DNA of 64,000 bases from contig CP142452.1 in assembly GCA_038049695.1 (NCBI GenBank), positions 33,096,501-33,160,500 on the forward strand. The letters are read 5' to 3'. Positions 1 through 9,531 of the stretch are shown here, piece by piece (position 1 is the first letter of the stretch; each line of letters starts with the position of its first letter). A model generated the notes under the pieces. It was given only the letters and a program-made list of their open reading frames with translations. It was not told where the DNA came from and searched no databases. A program made the translations under genes and the position numbers. The DNA comes from Cinnamomum chago (taxonomy: Eukaryota > Streptophyta > Magnoliopsida > Laurales > Lauraceae).

Positions 1-385
1 CATACATGGAACCAATTGACATTTGCATATAAAAAGAATGACTAAATAAGCAAAGATGCAAATGACTTGAAACAACAATTGATCATGACTAAATTAGCTA
101 TGAAAGCTTTTAAAGTCACAAACAATTTAATCATGTAGAAATGCAATGCAAAACATAAAACTAAATGAGTGCAAAAAGCAAATCAAACATGATGAAATTA
201 TAATCAAATGATTTTGAAAACCATGACATGTAACTTAGAATGGTGTATGAAAACAAAATCAATTGATCATAAAGAAACAATGCATTTTAAAAGATGTAAC
301 TATAGAAAGAACAAAATGCAAAGCAACATGACCAACAAAGTGATTTAACTTAAAGAGAATAGGTTGGTCAATGAGGTTCAAGGCC
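1..385 (-). other. Non-coding AT-rich interior downstream of gag
   Basis: No ORF. Read on the minus strand it aligns by eye with 5630-6000 of the plus-strand element, including the copied end of gag. It shows the same inverted-repeat pattern: a GCATTTT arm and an AAAATGC arm enclose a loop with TATAGTTACATCTTTT (around 285-325). Nearby, a 14-bp arm pair built on ATTGATTTTG and CAAAATCATTTGAT has one mismatch. Confidence 0.6.
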
Positions 386-1954
386 TTAAGGTTTGTCTAA
401 GTAAACAACTTTTGGAATCCACCTAAGGTCTTGGGAGGGTTGAACTTTGAGGTCTTGTTTGGACTTCTCACCAACTAAAGGAGATTTGACTTGATAAATT
501 TTCAAATTAAACTTATCACCATGATATTTAGATTTAACTAAATTTAGCTTAGATTGGTGATTAGTCTTTTGATGTTGGTGAGTTTGTTTCTTTGGGGATT
601 GATTCACTTTTCTTTTCTTCTTATTTTCTCCCTTTATTTGACTTTTGAATTTTAGATTTAACTTAGTTACTTTATTCAAAAGTTCTTTCATGGGTTGATA
701 TAAGGGAGATAGGTTGAGAAGCTTTTTGTTTATAGATTCTTTTAAGCTAGGTTTGACTTGTTTAACCTTTTTAGAATCTATCTTAGGAGACTCCTTGTTA
801 ATTGGTTTAACTTGTTTAAGTTTTATGGAGTCTTCCTTGGTTTTTAGTGTCTTACCCTTCAAGTTTGATTTTACTTTCTTTGGTTCAAAGATGGGATTAG
901 ACACATTGCTTCTTCTTAGTTTGCACTCAAACCTAAAATGTCCTTCAATGCCACAATAAACACATTTGGATTTGGGCAAAGGAGAAAGAGTGCTAGAGAA
1001 TGAGGACTCACCTTTCACAAAAGTGTTGGTGAATTTAGGGTCATGTGAAGTATGTTTATCAAAACCAAGACCCGTCCTATCTCCATGAGGTTTACCCAAT
1101 TTAAATAATTTTTCAAGTCTATCTTCACTTTGGGTAAACTTGCACTCATACTTTTGTTTATACTCTTCAAGTTGAGTGACTTGGGTTTTAAGGGTTGAAT
1201 TTTCATTTTTAACTATTGTTAGTTCATTTTCAATTCCCTTAAAATTGTTTAGCTCTTCATAGGCAAGTTTTAACTTAGATTTAAGCTCATTAACAACATT
1301 AGATCCAAGTTCTAAAGTTTTTAAATTACTTTGAGCATTAGACAAATTTTCATTGGAAATTGTCAACTTGGATTTTAAATAGTTAATGTTTTCATCTTGT
1401 CTTTTAATTGTATCTCTTAGGTTCAAATTTTCATTTTTAAGCTCATCACAATTTATCTTAATCTCATTTAATTCATCTTGAGCATTAGATAAATTTTCCT
1501 TAGAGATAGTCAATTTAGATTCAAGATTGTTAAAGTCTTTATCTTGCCTTTGTAATTGATCTCTTAGTTTTAGATTTTCCTTATTAAGATGATCATAACC
1601 TATCTTTAATTCTTTTAGTTCATCTTGAGTATTGTATAGGTTATTCAAAGAGATCATGAACTTAGATTCTACACAATTTATAAATTCATCTTTTTCTCTA
1701 AGTTCATTTTTAGAAGAGTCTAATTCTTGGTTTAGCCTTTTAGATTCTTCTTTTAATCTTTTATTTTTCTTGGAAACCTCTAAGGACCATGTGTACAATT
1801 CCTCATAGGCTTCAAGTTCATCAAATTCTTCTTCTTTTAATTCAAGTTGAGATTCTTTAATTTCAATGTTTGAATCTCCATAAGATGGAAGAATGAGGGG
1901 TCTAGAAGAATCTACAAAGTCTAACATAGTGGAGTCCATTCTAATGATTTTCAT
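386..1954 (-). CDS. Retrotransposon gag-type protein, coiled coil plus CCHC knuckle
   Basis: An intact 522-residue ORF starting with ATG about 90 bases after the 5' LTR. Residues 50-285 are Glu/Lys/Leu/Asn-rich with heptad spacing, a long predicted coiled coil. Within it a block recurs every 49 residues (ESKF at 96, ESKL at 145, KSKL at 194). GDRTGLGF lies near 291-298. A zinc knuckle CX2CX4HX4C uses C331, C334, H339 and C344. A Lys/Ser/Gln-rich basic tail ends in RWIPKVVYLDKP. In SIRE-type elements such a segment forms the C-terminal half of gag. The usual N-terminal gag domain is absent, and a stop replaces the reading into protease. By family it would bind element RNA in virus-like particles. 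That it makes protein is not shown, but conservation of a 1.5-kb ORF among decayed neighbours suggests youth or selection. Confidence 0.75.
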   Translation of the reverse strand: MKIIRMDSTMLDFVDSSRPLILPSYGDSNIEIKESQLELKEEEFDELEAYEELYTWSLEVSKKNKRLKEESKRLNQELDSSKNELREKDEFINCVESKFMISLNNLYNTQDELKELKIGYDHLNKENLKLRDQLQRQDKDFNNLESKLTISKENLSNAQDELNEIKINCDELKNENLNLRDTIKRQDENINYLKSKLTISNENLSNAQSNLKTLELGSNVVNELKSKLKLAYEELNNFKGIENELTIVKNENSTLKTQVTQLEEYKQKYECKFTQSEDRLEKLFKLGKPHGDRTGLGFDKHTSHDPKFTNTFVKGESSFSSTLSPLPKSKCVYCGIEGHFRFECKLRRSNVSNPIFEPKKVKSNLKGKTLKTKEDSIKLKQVKPINKESPKIDSKKVKQVKPSLKESINKKLLNLSPLYQPMKELLNKVTKLNLKFKSQIKGENKKKRKVNQSPKKQTHQHQKTNHQSKLNLVKSKYHGDKFNLKIYQVKSPLVGEKSKQDLKVQPSQDLRWIPKVVYLDKP

Positions 1955-2032
1955 GCAAGGACAACACTAGGGTTTAAACTCTAGGTTTTTACACCTAATC
2001 AAGATACAGATGATCCTAATATAGAGCACGAG

Positions 2033-2044
2033 GCTCTGATACCA
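2033..2044 (-). promoter_or_regulatory. Primer-binding site, initiator Met tRNA type
   Basis: The minus strand reads TGGTATCAGAGC two bases after the LTR end. This is the standard complement of the plant initiator-Met tRNA 3' end used to prime copia reverse transcription. Confidence 0.9.
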
Positions 2045-3236
2045 AATGAAAGTCCTTGGGATCCTAACCCTAGAGGGGGGGGGGGGGGGGTGAATAGGGT
2101 GTGCTACAAGTATGACCAATTTAGACCAATTTTAACTTCTTTAAAACAAACTAGTCAAATGTGATAATTAATCATATAAAATGCGGAAGCTAAACAAAAA
2201 CAATCACCACATAGCATACACCACAACACCAAGGTTTATAGTGGTTCGGCCTCAATGCCTACGTCCACTACCGGCTTGTGATCCAACCACCCCACCGGAT
2301 TTCCACTATTTATGCTTTTTCAAAGGCTAAGCAATAACCTATACAAAGTTGTTTTTCTAGGCTCAACAACAACCTTTACAAGATGCTTTTCAAGGCTAAG
2401 CAATAACCCTTACACAATGCTTTTCTTAGGCTAAGCAATAACCTTTACAAATCAAGAGGATTTTCTCAAAGATAGTGTTTACACAACACTCTAAGAGATT
2501 ACAATTTAAGCTCAAATTAATTTGCCTCTAAATAGGCGGATATGAAAATGAAAATCTAACTCACACAAACACTCAAAGAAATGCAAAGATGTATGCTTAT
2601 GAAGTGTGTGTGTGAAAACTTCAATCAAGTTTAAAAGTAAGCTCAATCAATTTATGCTTAATGCAATTTGAAAGTTTAAGGCACAAAAAGATATGATTGA
2701 AGTTCTATGCAAATCACTTGAACAATTACACACTTGTGAATGATATGAAAATTTAAAGATCACAAGTTGTATGAAAGTGTTTAAGCCTAATCAAGTGATG
2801 CATGTGCAATGTTGTTTTCAAAACTAATTTGACTAAAGATTAAATGAATGAAAACAACAAGGGAAGTTTCAACCAAGTGAAATAATCATGCAATAAAAGA
2901 AATCAAAGATTTAGGCTAAGCATGATTAAGAAAGTTTAAAACAAAACTTGGGTTGAAATCAAAGTGATGAATCCAATCTTGAATATCAAAGATGAAGGGA
3001 AGAATGGATTCAACACATCATAGTTATCATGCACAAAAACATTTACCAATAACTTAAACAAGCATGTAAACTATGATAAAGAAAGGTAGAGCTTACTTGG
3101 TGGTTTAACTCATTAATCCAAGCTTTAGCTCTCCTAATGACCTTCTAGCCTTTCCAACTTCATCCCCTTTCAATGGCTCCAAAATGGTTTCAAAGGTTCA
3201 TGTGTCAAGCCTTGAAAAAGGTTGGAAATGAATGGA

Positions 3237-3247
3237 TTTTATAGCCA
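3237..3247 (-). promoter_or_regulatory. LTR TATA box
   Basis: The minus strand reads GGCTATAAAATCC at the matching position to GGCTATAAATAC (4051-4062) in the plus-strand LTR, about 20-30 bases after the conserved CTAGCCGTTGGGC block. Confidence 0.65.
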
Positions 3248-3270
3248 AAAAGTGCCCAACGGCTAGTCCT

Positions 3271-3418
3271 CGGTCGACCTAGACACAAGTCTCGGTCGAC
3301 CGGGAAAGCACAACGGTCATATTTCTGACCGTTGGCATGATACAGTTCAGAAACTGCCCACTCGACCGACAGTGGTCCCGGTCGACCGGGAAGCAGGTCT
3401 CGGTCGACCGGCGACACT
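3271..3418. repeat. Cluster of GGTCGACC palindromes in U3
   Basis: CGGTCGACC occurs four times with variants (CTCGACCGAC) within 150 bp upstream of the TATA box. The sister LTR carries AGGTCGACCGG copies at 3930, 3992 and 4017, and the 3' LTR has them near 8820. Position and palindromy suggest promoter-proximal protein-binding repeats. This is inference only. Confidence 0.6.
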
Positions 3419-3929
3419 GCCAGGTCACTCCCCTTTTGCAAAATTTCCAACTTTTGCACTTTTGAAGGTATTTCTTTGGGAGGATTTTTGGGCCACTAAA
3501 TCAAGCTTGGATAACATGTTTTAGATCAATCTAAGATGATTAAAAACATGAAACACAAAGAGCCTAAAAAGATTCGAAACTTTAAATCCAAAGGCTAGCT
3601 TGATTTCTAAAAACTCTTTTTCAAAAAAAATGCATACAAAAATGATTCTGAAAATGATGAAAGTATGCAATGCACAAACCTATCTTCTCAAATGATTTAC
3701 CAAATATAAAGCACAAAGAATTAGGTTTTCAAAAGAGTTTGAATACTAAAAACAACGCATCCAAGTATAAAACCAAAACATGCATAAAACAAAACTTTTA
3801 CCAATCTTAAAAGCAATGCATGTATAAAATCAAGATTTTAAGATATTTTAAATCAAAGCAAGTGTGTGAATTCAAATGATGTGAAAATACAAATGCATCC
3901 ATCAAATTGCAACTACAAAATCCCTAACA

Positions 3930-5386
3930 AGGTCGACCGGGTATAATGCCGTTGGCCATTTTTCAAACAGTCACTCTTTTTACCGTTGTGAAGGCCAGGT
4001 CGACCGGGGAAGAGCCAGGTCGACCGGGGGACTAGCCGTTGGGCTGTTTTGGCTATAAATACTAGTTCATTCCTTTACCAAAAGTAGATGTTTTTTAGAC
4101 CTTCCTTGAGAGGTTTTGAGGCCAATGAAAGGGGAATGAACTAAGGGATGAAGGGGACCATTAGGAAAGCTAAAGCTTGGATTAATGAGTTAAATCACCA
4201 AGTAAGCGCTACTTTCCTTAATCATATGTTTTCATGCTTTGTTTTAATTATTGGTAAATCTTTTGTAGCATGATAAACTATGATTTGTTGTGTCCTTAAC
4301 ATGTTTTATGTTTTGAATTGATCTATTGTTTTGGATGCATCACCATTTGATTCAATCCAAGTAGTACTTTATTTGGTAAATCTAAGTAGATCATGTTAAT
4401 GAAAGAATCTTTGAAATTATATGTAACATGATTCATATACTTGGTTGAATCTTTGGTTGTTGTTTTTCATCATAAGAAAATCTCTTTCAAATATATCTTA
4501 TGTTTTGGATTCAACATCTTTACAAATCATATGTAACTTTGTTTTAAAGTTTCACAACTTGCTTTGCATTGATTGGTATATCATATTCAAGTTGTATTTA
4601 TAATTACATATGATTTGTCCTCTTATTTCAATCAAATCTATTTTTATGTTTTGAGCTACATTGTTGATTTGATTGACATCCCTATGCATCACATGTTTTG
4701 TTCTTTGATTTTCACAACTTGTTTAGAATACATATGTATATCTTTTACAAGTTATTTTTAACATGTGATTAGCATTTCCTCAATCATAAATGTTTTATGA
4801 GCTAAAACTTTCAAAAGCCTTAGGCATACATTTATGAGCTTTCATTTTTAAAATGATTGAGGACATCATACATATACATTGAGCATTCATCTTTGCATTC
4901 ATAGTGTGTGTGTATGAATTAGTTTTTCACTTCCATATTCGCCTAATTAAGAGGCATTGTAATGAGCTTAATTGAATCTCCATCAAGTGTATTTTAGACA
5001 CTAATTAGAGAGATAACCAACCTTGTGGTTGAAGAGGTTATTGCTTAGCCTAAGAAAAGCATAGTGTAATAGGTTGATGTTGAGCCTTGAAAAGCATCAT
5101 TGTAAAGGTTATTGCTTAGCCTATTGAAAAGCATAAATAGTGGAAATCCGGTGGGGTGTTGGATCACAAGCCGGTAGTGGATGTAAGCATTGAGGCCGAA
5201 CCACTATAAATCCTTGTGTGATGGTGCTTGCTTTGTGGTGATTGTTTTTATTAAGCTTCCGCATTTTATTTGTAATCATCACTTGTGACTAGTTGGATTT
5301 AAAGAAGTTAAAATTGTTTAAAATTGATCATAATTGAAGCTCACCCTATTCACCCCCCCTCTAGGGTTCGGATCCCCGGACTTTCA
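3930..5386 (+). repeat. 5' LTR fragment of the plus-strand element
   Basis: Ends in CTTTCA directly before the primer site. It aligns, inverted, with 2047-3929, and its start matches the 3' LTR from about 8822 (GACCGGGTATA, GCCGTTGGCCATTTTTC). TATA box at 4051-4062. U5 contains long inverted repeats such as the pair around 4222-4290. Confidence 0.8.
4051..4062 (+). promoter_or_regulatory. LTR TATA box
   Basis: GGCTATAAATAC follows the ACTAGCCGTTGGGCTG block that also precedes the TATA box of the inverted LTR. Confidence 0.65.
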
Positions 5387-5388
5387 TT

Positions 5389-5400
5389 TGGTATCAAAGC
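5389..5400 (+). promoter_or_regulatory. Primer-binding site, initiator Met tRNA type
   Basis: TGGTATCAAAGC, one base different from the canonical TGGTATCAGAGC, two bases after the LTR end. Confidence 0.85.
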
Positions 5401-5500
5401 GGGTTACTCCATTTTAGGGCTAACAACCCGGAGTTGATCCTTTCTAAATTAGAACCCTAGTGTTATGTTTTAGTGCATATCTTTGTATTGATTTCCACTA

Positions 5501-5680
5501 TGATTGAAAATGAAATTTCCCCTAGTATTATTGCACCACTCTAAGACTTTTTCAAGTTATATCTTCAAGAGTTGGTGAGTCCTCTATATGAACTCTCAAG
5601 GACATCCTTATCAAGACCTTAGGTGAATCTTTGTTGGTACACATTTAGACTAACCTTAAGGCCTTGATCCTCTCTAGACC
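5501..5680 (+). pseudogene. Remnant of gag after a large internal deletion
   Basis: A short stretch starts with ATGATTGAAAATG and ends in a segment (about 5635-5665) that aligns with the last codons of the 522-aa gag of the neighbour (GGTGAATC...TTAGACTAACCTTAAGGCC). Nearly all of the coiled-coil and zinc-knuckle coding region is missing, and what is left carries stops. This marks the element as a deletion derivative that could move only with proteins supplied by others. Confidence 0.55.
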
Positions 5681-5689
5681 AACCTTTTC

Positions 5690-7830
5690 CTTTTTAGTTA
5701 AATCTTTTTGTTGGTCATGTTACATTTGCATTTTGTTTCTTTATAGTCACATCTTATAAAATGCAATGTTTATTTGTGATCATTTGATTTTGTCTTCATG
5801 AACTTTTAAGTTATATCTCATGGTTTTCAAAATCCTTTGATTGCAATAATTTCATGATGGATTTGCATTTTGTTCATATAGTCATATCTCTTGTAGTGCA
5901 TATCTATTCATGATCAATTGATTGTGATTACAAAAGCTTTCATAGCTAGATTTTTCATGATCAATTGATGTTGGAAAATCATTTGATGATTGTCATAGTT
6001 AGATCTTTTTTGTAAATCAAATGATTTGAAGCAATTTATATTTTCCATTGATTTTTCAAAGTTAGTATGGAAAATATGTGTTCAATTTGTAAGAAAGTCT
6101 ATTGCCATATTTAGAATACAAATTGAAAATTTAGTAGTACGCTACTTGTTTTTCAAAATCGCTTGCTCTTAATTCTATAAATGATTCTTTGTTTGAATTT
6201 TAAATATTGAAGTGATTTGAAAAACTTTGGAAAATGTTCTAAGCTTTATTGGTTGTATTTATAGAAGCATTTTCCTTGAATTTATTTCCTTGTGCTTATT
6301 TATGATTATATCTTTTGGAAGGAAATAAATTTTACAAACAATTTGCATCCTTGCTCATTTAGTTACATTCTTTATGCAAATTGATTGTGATATCTTACAT
6401 TGCTTGGTTGGATATGGTTTCATTAATTTGCATGTTTGTGCCTAACTTGGTATATTTTTTCATTAATGCAAATTGATGATTGTTTATGTGCTTTATAGTA
6501 AGATCTTTTGTTTTATTGTCATTTGAGCCTAATAAGTACATATGTGATTTATTGTGCTAAGTTCATTTGGTATAAACCTCATATCCTTTTCCATTGCATT
6601 GTAAGCTTAGTACATTTGCTAAGAGTCGAGATGTTACATGATAGATTGATCCCTTTAACTTCATACCTTCTTGTGATTACATAGTTATATTTTTTATTGA
6701 TGATATGGTATGAGTTAGATCTTGAGTGTTGATTGATCATCTCTATGCAAATGTCAAATCGTTCTATGTATGGTTGTGATATTTATTATATTTGTAGAAA
6801 CCATACTAGAACTCAAATCCATCCTCTATGCCTTATAGTCATTTCTTTTTGGATGGTTATGATGTTGATTCATGTATATTCTCTAAGTGATGTCATCCTT
6901 ATACATGTTTCAACTTCATAGTAGTGATCTTGATCATATGAAACTCTTTGAAATCCATTCCTCGTATTTCTATATGTTTGATGGATATCTTAGATGTTGA
7001 ATTCATATGATTTAGTCACATTGTAAATTGCATGCATTTCAAAGTTATATCCTTTTGCATTGCAATTTACCTTGTTCATCACTATGCTCATTAGCAATAT
7101 CATTAAAAGTGATGAATATGCATTTATGATGCTTGATGGAATTTTGTGTTTGTCACATTCTTGCTCTTAATCATGTTGTCAAATTCAATTGGTTTCAATT
7201 GGTATAATTTTTGATTGATTTGACTTGTGAATGTGATAGACCTTGTGTACATTGGATTGAACTTGATAGTAATATATTTGTTCCATGTCACACACCATTA
7301 GCATCATAATTGTCATGATTGCCACCTCTCTTGCTCTTATAGGTAAATCTCATGATCACCATGTTTATGTATTCATAATCTTGGTTGATTATTAGTTGAG
7401 GTTGGCTTCATGTTTGAATTTCATTTCGCTCATCTTGCACATTAATAGTCATATTTATTGATTGAATGAAATGAGTTCAAAATTTTCATAGCATATGTTC
7501 TTCTTAGTTAAATTATTTGATGCCATGATTAATAAACCCCATTTCATCATGGATAGCTCTAATTTGGATTTTTCCTAATAGTTATATTTTTAAATCCATT
7601 TTAGAGTGATTGATTTTATAGTATTATCCTTGAATCTCAATTGGTATTCTTTGTTTTTCTAATTGGTATCCATGATTGCTTTTCTCGTTGACCTTGCTTT
7701 CTTTTGGTAATTTGATCATATTGAGCTTTATAGTTAAACGAATCTAATCCTTCTCTTGAAGTTGACCCTCAATTGGTAAAACCATCTTCTTCTTGAACCA
7801 AATAGTTATATATTTGTCAAAAGTTTGACA
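5690..7830 (+). repeat. Series of inverted repeats with a shared loop motif
   Basis: Arms checked base by base: 5726-5734/5758-5766 (9 bp), 5977-5987/6016-6026 (11 bp), 6279-6291/6319-6331 (13 bp), 6339-6348/6374-6383 (10 bp), 6425-6433/6466-6474 (9 bp), 7023-7032/7061-7070 (10 bp), 7075-7083/7108-7116 (9 bp), all perfect, and 7557-7571/7592-7606 (13 of 15). Arm sequences differ from one repeat to the next, but most loops (20-32 nt) contain a variant of ATAGTTATATCTTTT. No coding potential. The part from 7042 recurs at 23230 in the second duplication copy. Confidence 0.7.
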
Positions 7831-8039
7831 AAAGGAGAGAATGGATTGAGGGGGAGTGTAAACATTCATAGGAAGTATTAGTTTTGATCAAATTCGCCCT
7901 TGGATTGCCTTTGAACCCTTAGAGATTACCACCATACATGATAACCTGTTATGAATTTCATTTTCGATTTCTTTTGTTAACAGGTGCTACTAAAGGTATT
8001 TTCCTTGTTTCATGTGTGTAGGTACCTTTGCAATTTAAT

Positions 8040-8428
8040 GGCAAAGGGGGAGAGAGCATTCAAGTTCTCAAAAGGGGAAGAGAATGTCCAAGCTTCCTAA
8101 GGGGAGATATTGTATGATCTTCTGTAGGGGGAGAGAATGCATATCTTGCCTAAGGGAGAGAGAGGCATGGTCAAAGGGGGAGAGGCAGAAGAAAGAAAGC
8201 TTGGGAGCTAAAGAAGATGCTTGGCTATAGAGAGAAAGAAGAAAAGAAAACTTGAAGAATGATCAAGCTCCAAGCATCAAGAAGAATGAAGAAAAGAGAA
8301 CAAGAGCCCAAGCTAAGAGAAGGAGCATCCAAGAAGATTTCAAGACTTGTCCAGCTTAGGGGGAGCTGAAGACTTAGTGTGTAAATTCAGTGGTGAGTGA
8401 GTTGCCATCAAATTGCAAAGGGGGAGAT
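8040..8428 (+). repeat. Cluster of polypurine-tract-like GGGGGAGA motifs
   Basis: AAAGGGGGAGAG, AAAGGGGAAGAG, TAAGGGGAGAT, TAGGGGGAGAG, TAAGGGAGAGAG, AAAGGGGGAGAG and TAGGGGGAGCTG precede the terminal AAAGGGGGAGAT (8417-8428), which directly abuts the 3' LTR and is the likely plus-strand primer. Multiple tract-like copies near the 3' end are known in SIRE-type elements. Confidence 0.7.
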
Positions 8429-8890
8429 TGTTAGGAATTTTGTAGATTGCAATTTGATGGATGCATTATCATTCTAGCATCATTTGATTTACACATGTGC
8501 ATTGATTTATAAAAACTTGAAATCTTGTTTTATACATGCATTGGTTTTTAGACTTGAAGAAATATTGATTTATGCATGTTTTGTTTTTAATCTTGGATGC
8601 ATTTGTTTTTTAAAAAGGAGTTTTAGAAAATCAAGCAAGCCATTGGTTTTATAATTTCGAATCTTTTTTGGCTTTTTATGTTTCATGTTTAAAAACCCTT
8701 AGAATGATTTAAAACATGTTTTTAAGCTTGATTTAATGGCCCAAAAAATTCCCAACAAAAAATACTTTGAAAAATGGATTTTAAGGAATTTTGGCCCCAG
8801 GCCAGAAACGCAGTGTACCAGGTCGACCGAGCCAGGCCCAAGTTGACCGGGTATACTGCCGTTGGCCATTTTTCAAACGGTCACTTTTTT
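8429..8890 (+). repeat. 3' LTR fragment of the plus-strand element
   Basis: Starts TGTTAGGAATTTTGTAG immediately after the polypurine tract and matches the start of the minus-strand LTR at 3929. Similarity to the 5' LTR ends after TCACTTTTTT at 8890. It recurs at 24617-25078. Confidence 0.75.
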
Positions 8891-8994
8891 GGCCATTTAG
8901 AGCTTACTACAGTGGTTTTCTTTTTCGCTGTCCAAGGGATGCAATTAGAACGATGATAAAAGCACTACCCGGTAGTAAACCACCTTCTTTCTGG
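8891..8994 (+). other. Unassigned fragment between LARD LTR and LINE
   Basis: About 100 bp with a short open frame (…RDAIRTMIKALPGSKPPSFWTT) that I do not recognise. Removing the LINE with its nested elements joins this piece to the sequence after 39410, so the two were once continuous. It recurs at 25079-25182. Confidence 0.4.
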
Positions 8995-9010
8995 ACAACC
9001 AGCCCAATTT
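8994..9010. repeat. LINE target-site duplication, left (copy 1)
   Basis: GACAACCAGCCCAATTT (17 bp) recurs at 23205-23221. Both copies border LINE sequence, as expected for a LINE target duplication. In duplication copy 2 the pair is 25182-25198 and 39394-39410. Confidence 0.75.
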
Positions 9011-9526
9011 ATGTTTTGCTTAAAGGGTAATTGAATTTAAAAAAGAAGAAAGAAGAAACATGGGTCAATGATGACCCCCATAGGCAGGACAGAGCAAAAG
9101 AGCAAAAAAGAAAAAAAAAATGAAAAAAAAATGAAAAAAATGAAAAGATTACAATGGAGCTTCCAGAATACTCAAGAAATGAAAAAAATGAAAAGATTAC
9201 AATGGAGCTTCCAGAATACTCAAGAAATGGCATATTGCTCTGAGCTGTAATAGGATTTTTTAATTTGATTCAGAGAGAAGGAGATAATTTCTTGCAACTG
9301 AATTTTGAGGAGACTGTGAGGAAGATTGTGTCCTTCAAAGATGGATCCGTTTCTAGCCTTCCATAGAACGTAGATGACGTTTATGAAGACCGCTGCCATA
9401 TACTTGGAGCTTGTTGAGTCATTTCCCATGGAGAGAGTTTGCCAAATCGCGGGGTATAGAAGGATTGAGGAAGCTACAGATCAGCTGCTTGGAAGAGCCA
9501 GAGCCATAGTGATTTTGCTTGGGCAT
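9011..9526 (-). pseudogene. LINE ORF2 C-terminal fragment and 3' UTR (copy 1)
   Basis: The minus strand continues a LINE reading frame begun at 23030-23204. Visible are CAQAKSLWLWLF with a following stop, then VIYVLWKARNGSIFEGHN and LQEIISFSLNQIKKSYYSSEQ, typical of the region after the reverse transcriptase in plant L1-type LINEs. The 3' end is a T/A-rich UTR. A 48-bp unit (9133-9180, 9181-9228) is repeated in tandem in it. The frame is broken. The copia insertion between 9527 and 23029 separates the two halves. Confidence 0.75.
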
Positions 9527-9531
9527 AAGAG
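9527..9531. repeat. Target-site duplication AAGAG, left (copia, copy 1)
   Basis: AAGAG directly before the LTR start at 9532, matched by AAGAG at 23025-23029 directly after the other LTR. A 5-bp duplication is normal for copia integration. Confidence 0.85.

Larger units (their letters stand above)
1..3929 (-). mobile_element. Non-autonomous SIRE/Maximus-like copia retrotransposon, 5' part
   Basis: Read on the minus strand this is a 5' LTR (3929 to 2047), a tRNA-iMet primer site, a gag-type ORF and then AT-rich non-coding sequence that leaves the window at base 1. The 3' LTR is outside. No protease, integrase or reverse transcriptase follows gag. The downstream tract instead matches the non-coding interior of the neighbouring plus-strand element (about 5630-6000). 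The long LTR (1.88 kb), the coiled-coil gag and the WIPK motif near the gag end point to the SIRE/Maximus lineage. It probably inserted into the 5' LTR of the plus-strand element, because that LTR is cut exactly at 3929/3930. The matching target duplication would lie left of the window. Confidence 0.8.
2047..3929 (-). repeat. 5' LTR of the minus-strand SIRE-like element
   Basis: A 1,883-bp LTR running TGTTAGGG (3929) to CTTTCA (2047) on the minus strand and followed by the primer site. A TATA box (GGCTATAAAAT) lies near 3237-3247. A 16-base G run (2075-2090) sits in the R/U5 part. Several GGTCGACC-type palindromes precede the TATA box. It shares its layout with the inverted LTR at 3930-5386. 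Confidence 0.85.
3930..8890 (+). mobile_element. Non-autonomous (LARD-like) SIRE-related element
   Basis: Plus-strand element with a 5' LTR fragment (3930-5386), primer site (5389-5400), about 3.0 kb of interior, a polypurine tract and the first ~460 bp of the 3' LTR (8429-8890). The interior holds no ORF above ~60 codons. The 5' LTR lacks its first ~400 bp because the minus-strand element sits there. The 3' LTR stops after a short T run at 8885-8890. It is a deletion derivative of the same family as the element at 1-3929. From 7042 on it lies inside the tandem duplication, so its 3' part recurs at 23230-25078. Confidence 0.75.

Noticed and set aside
3205..3459. 84-codon minus-strand frame with repeated PVDRDL words
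   Set aside because: The repeats come from the GGTCGACC palindromes of the LTR promoter region. It lies inside an LTR and has no other coding sign.
6733..6921. 62-codon frame in the LARD interior
   Set aside because: An isolated chance frame in AT-rich inverted-repeat DNA, with no homology to pol.
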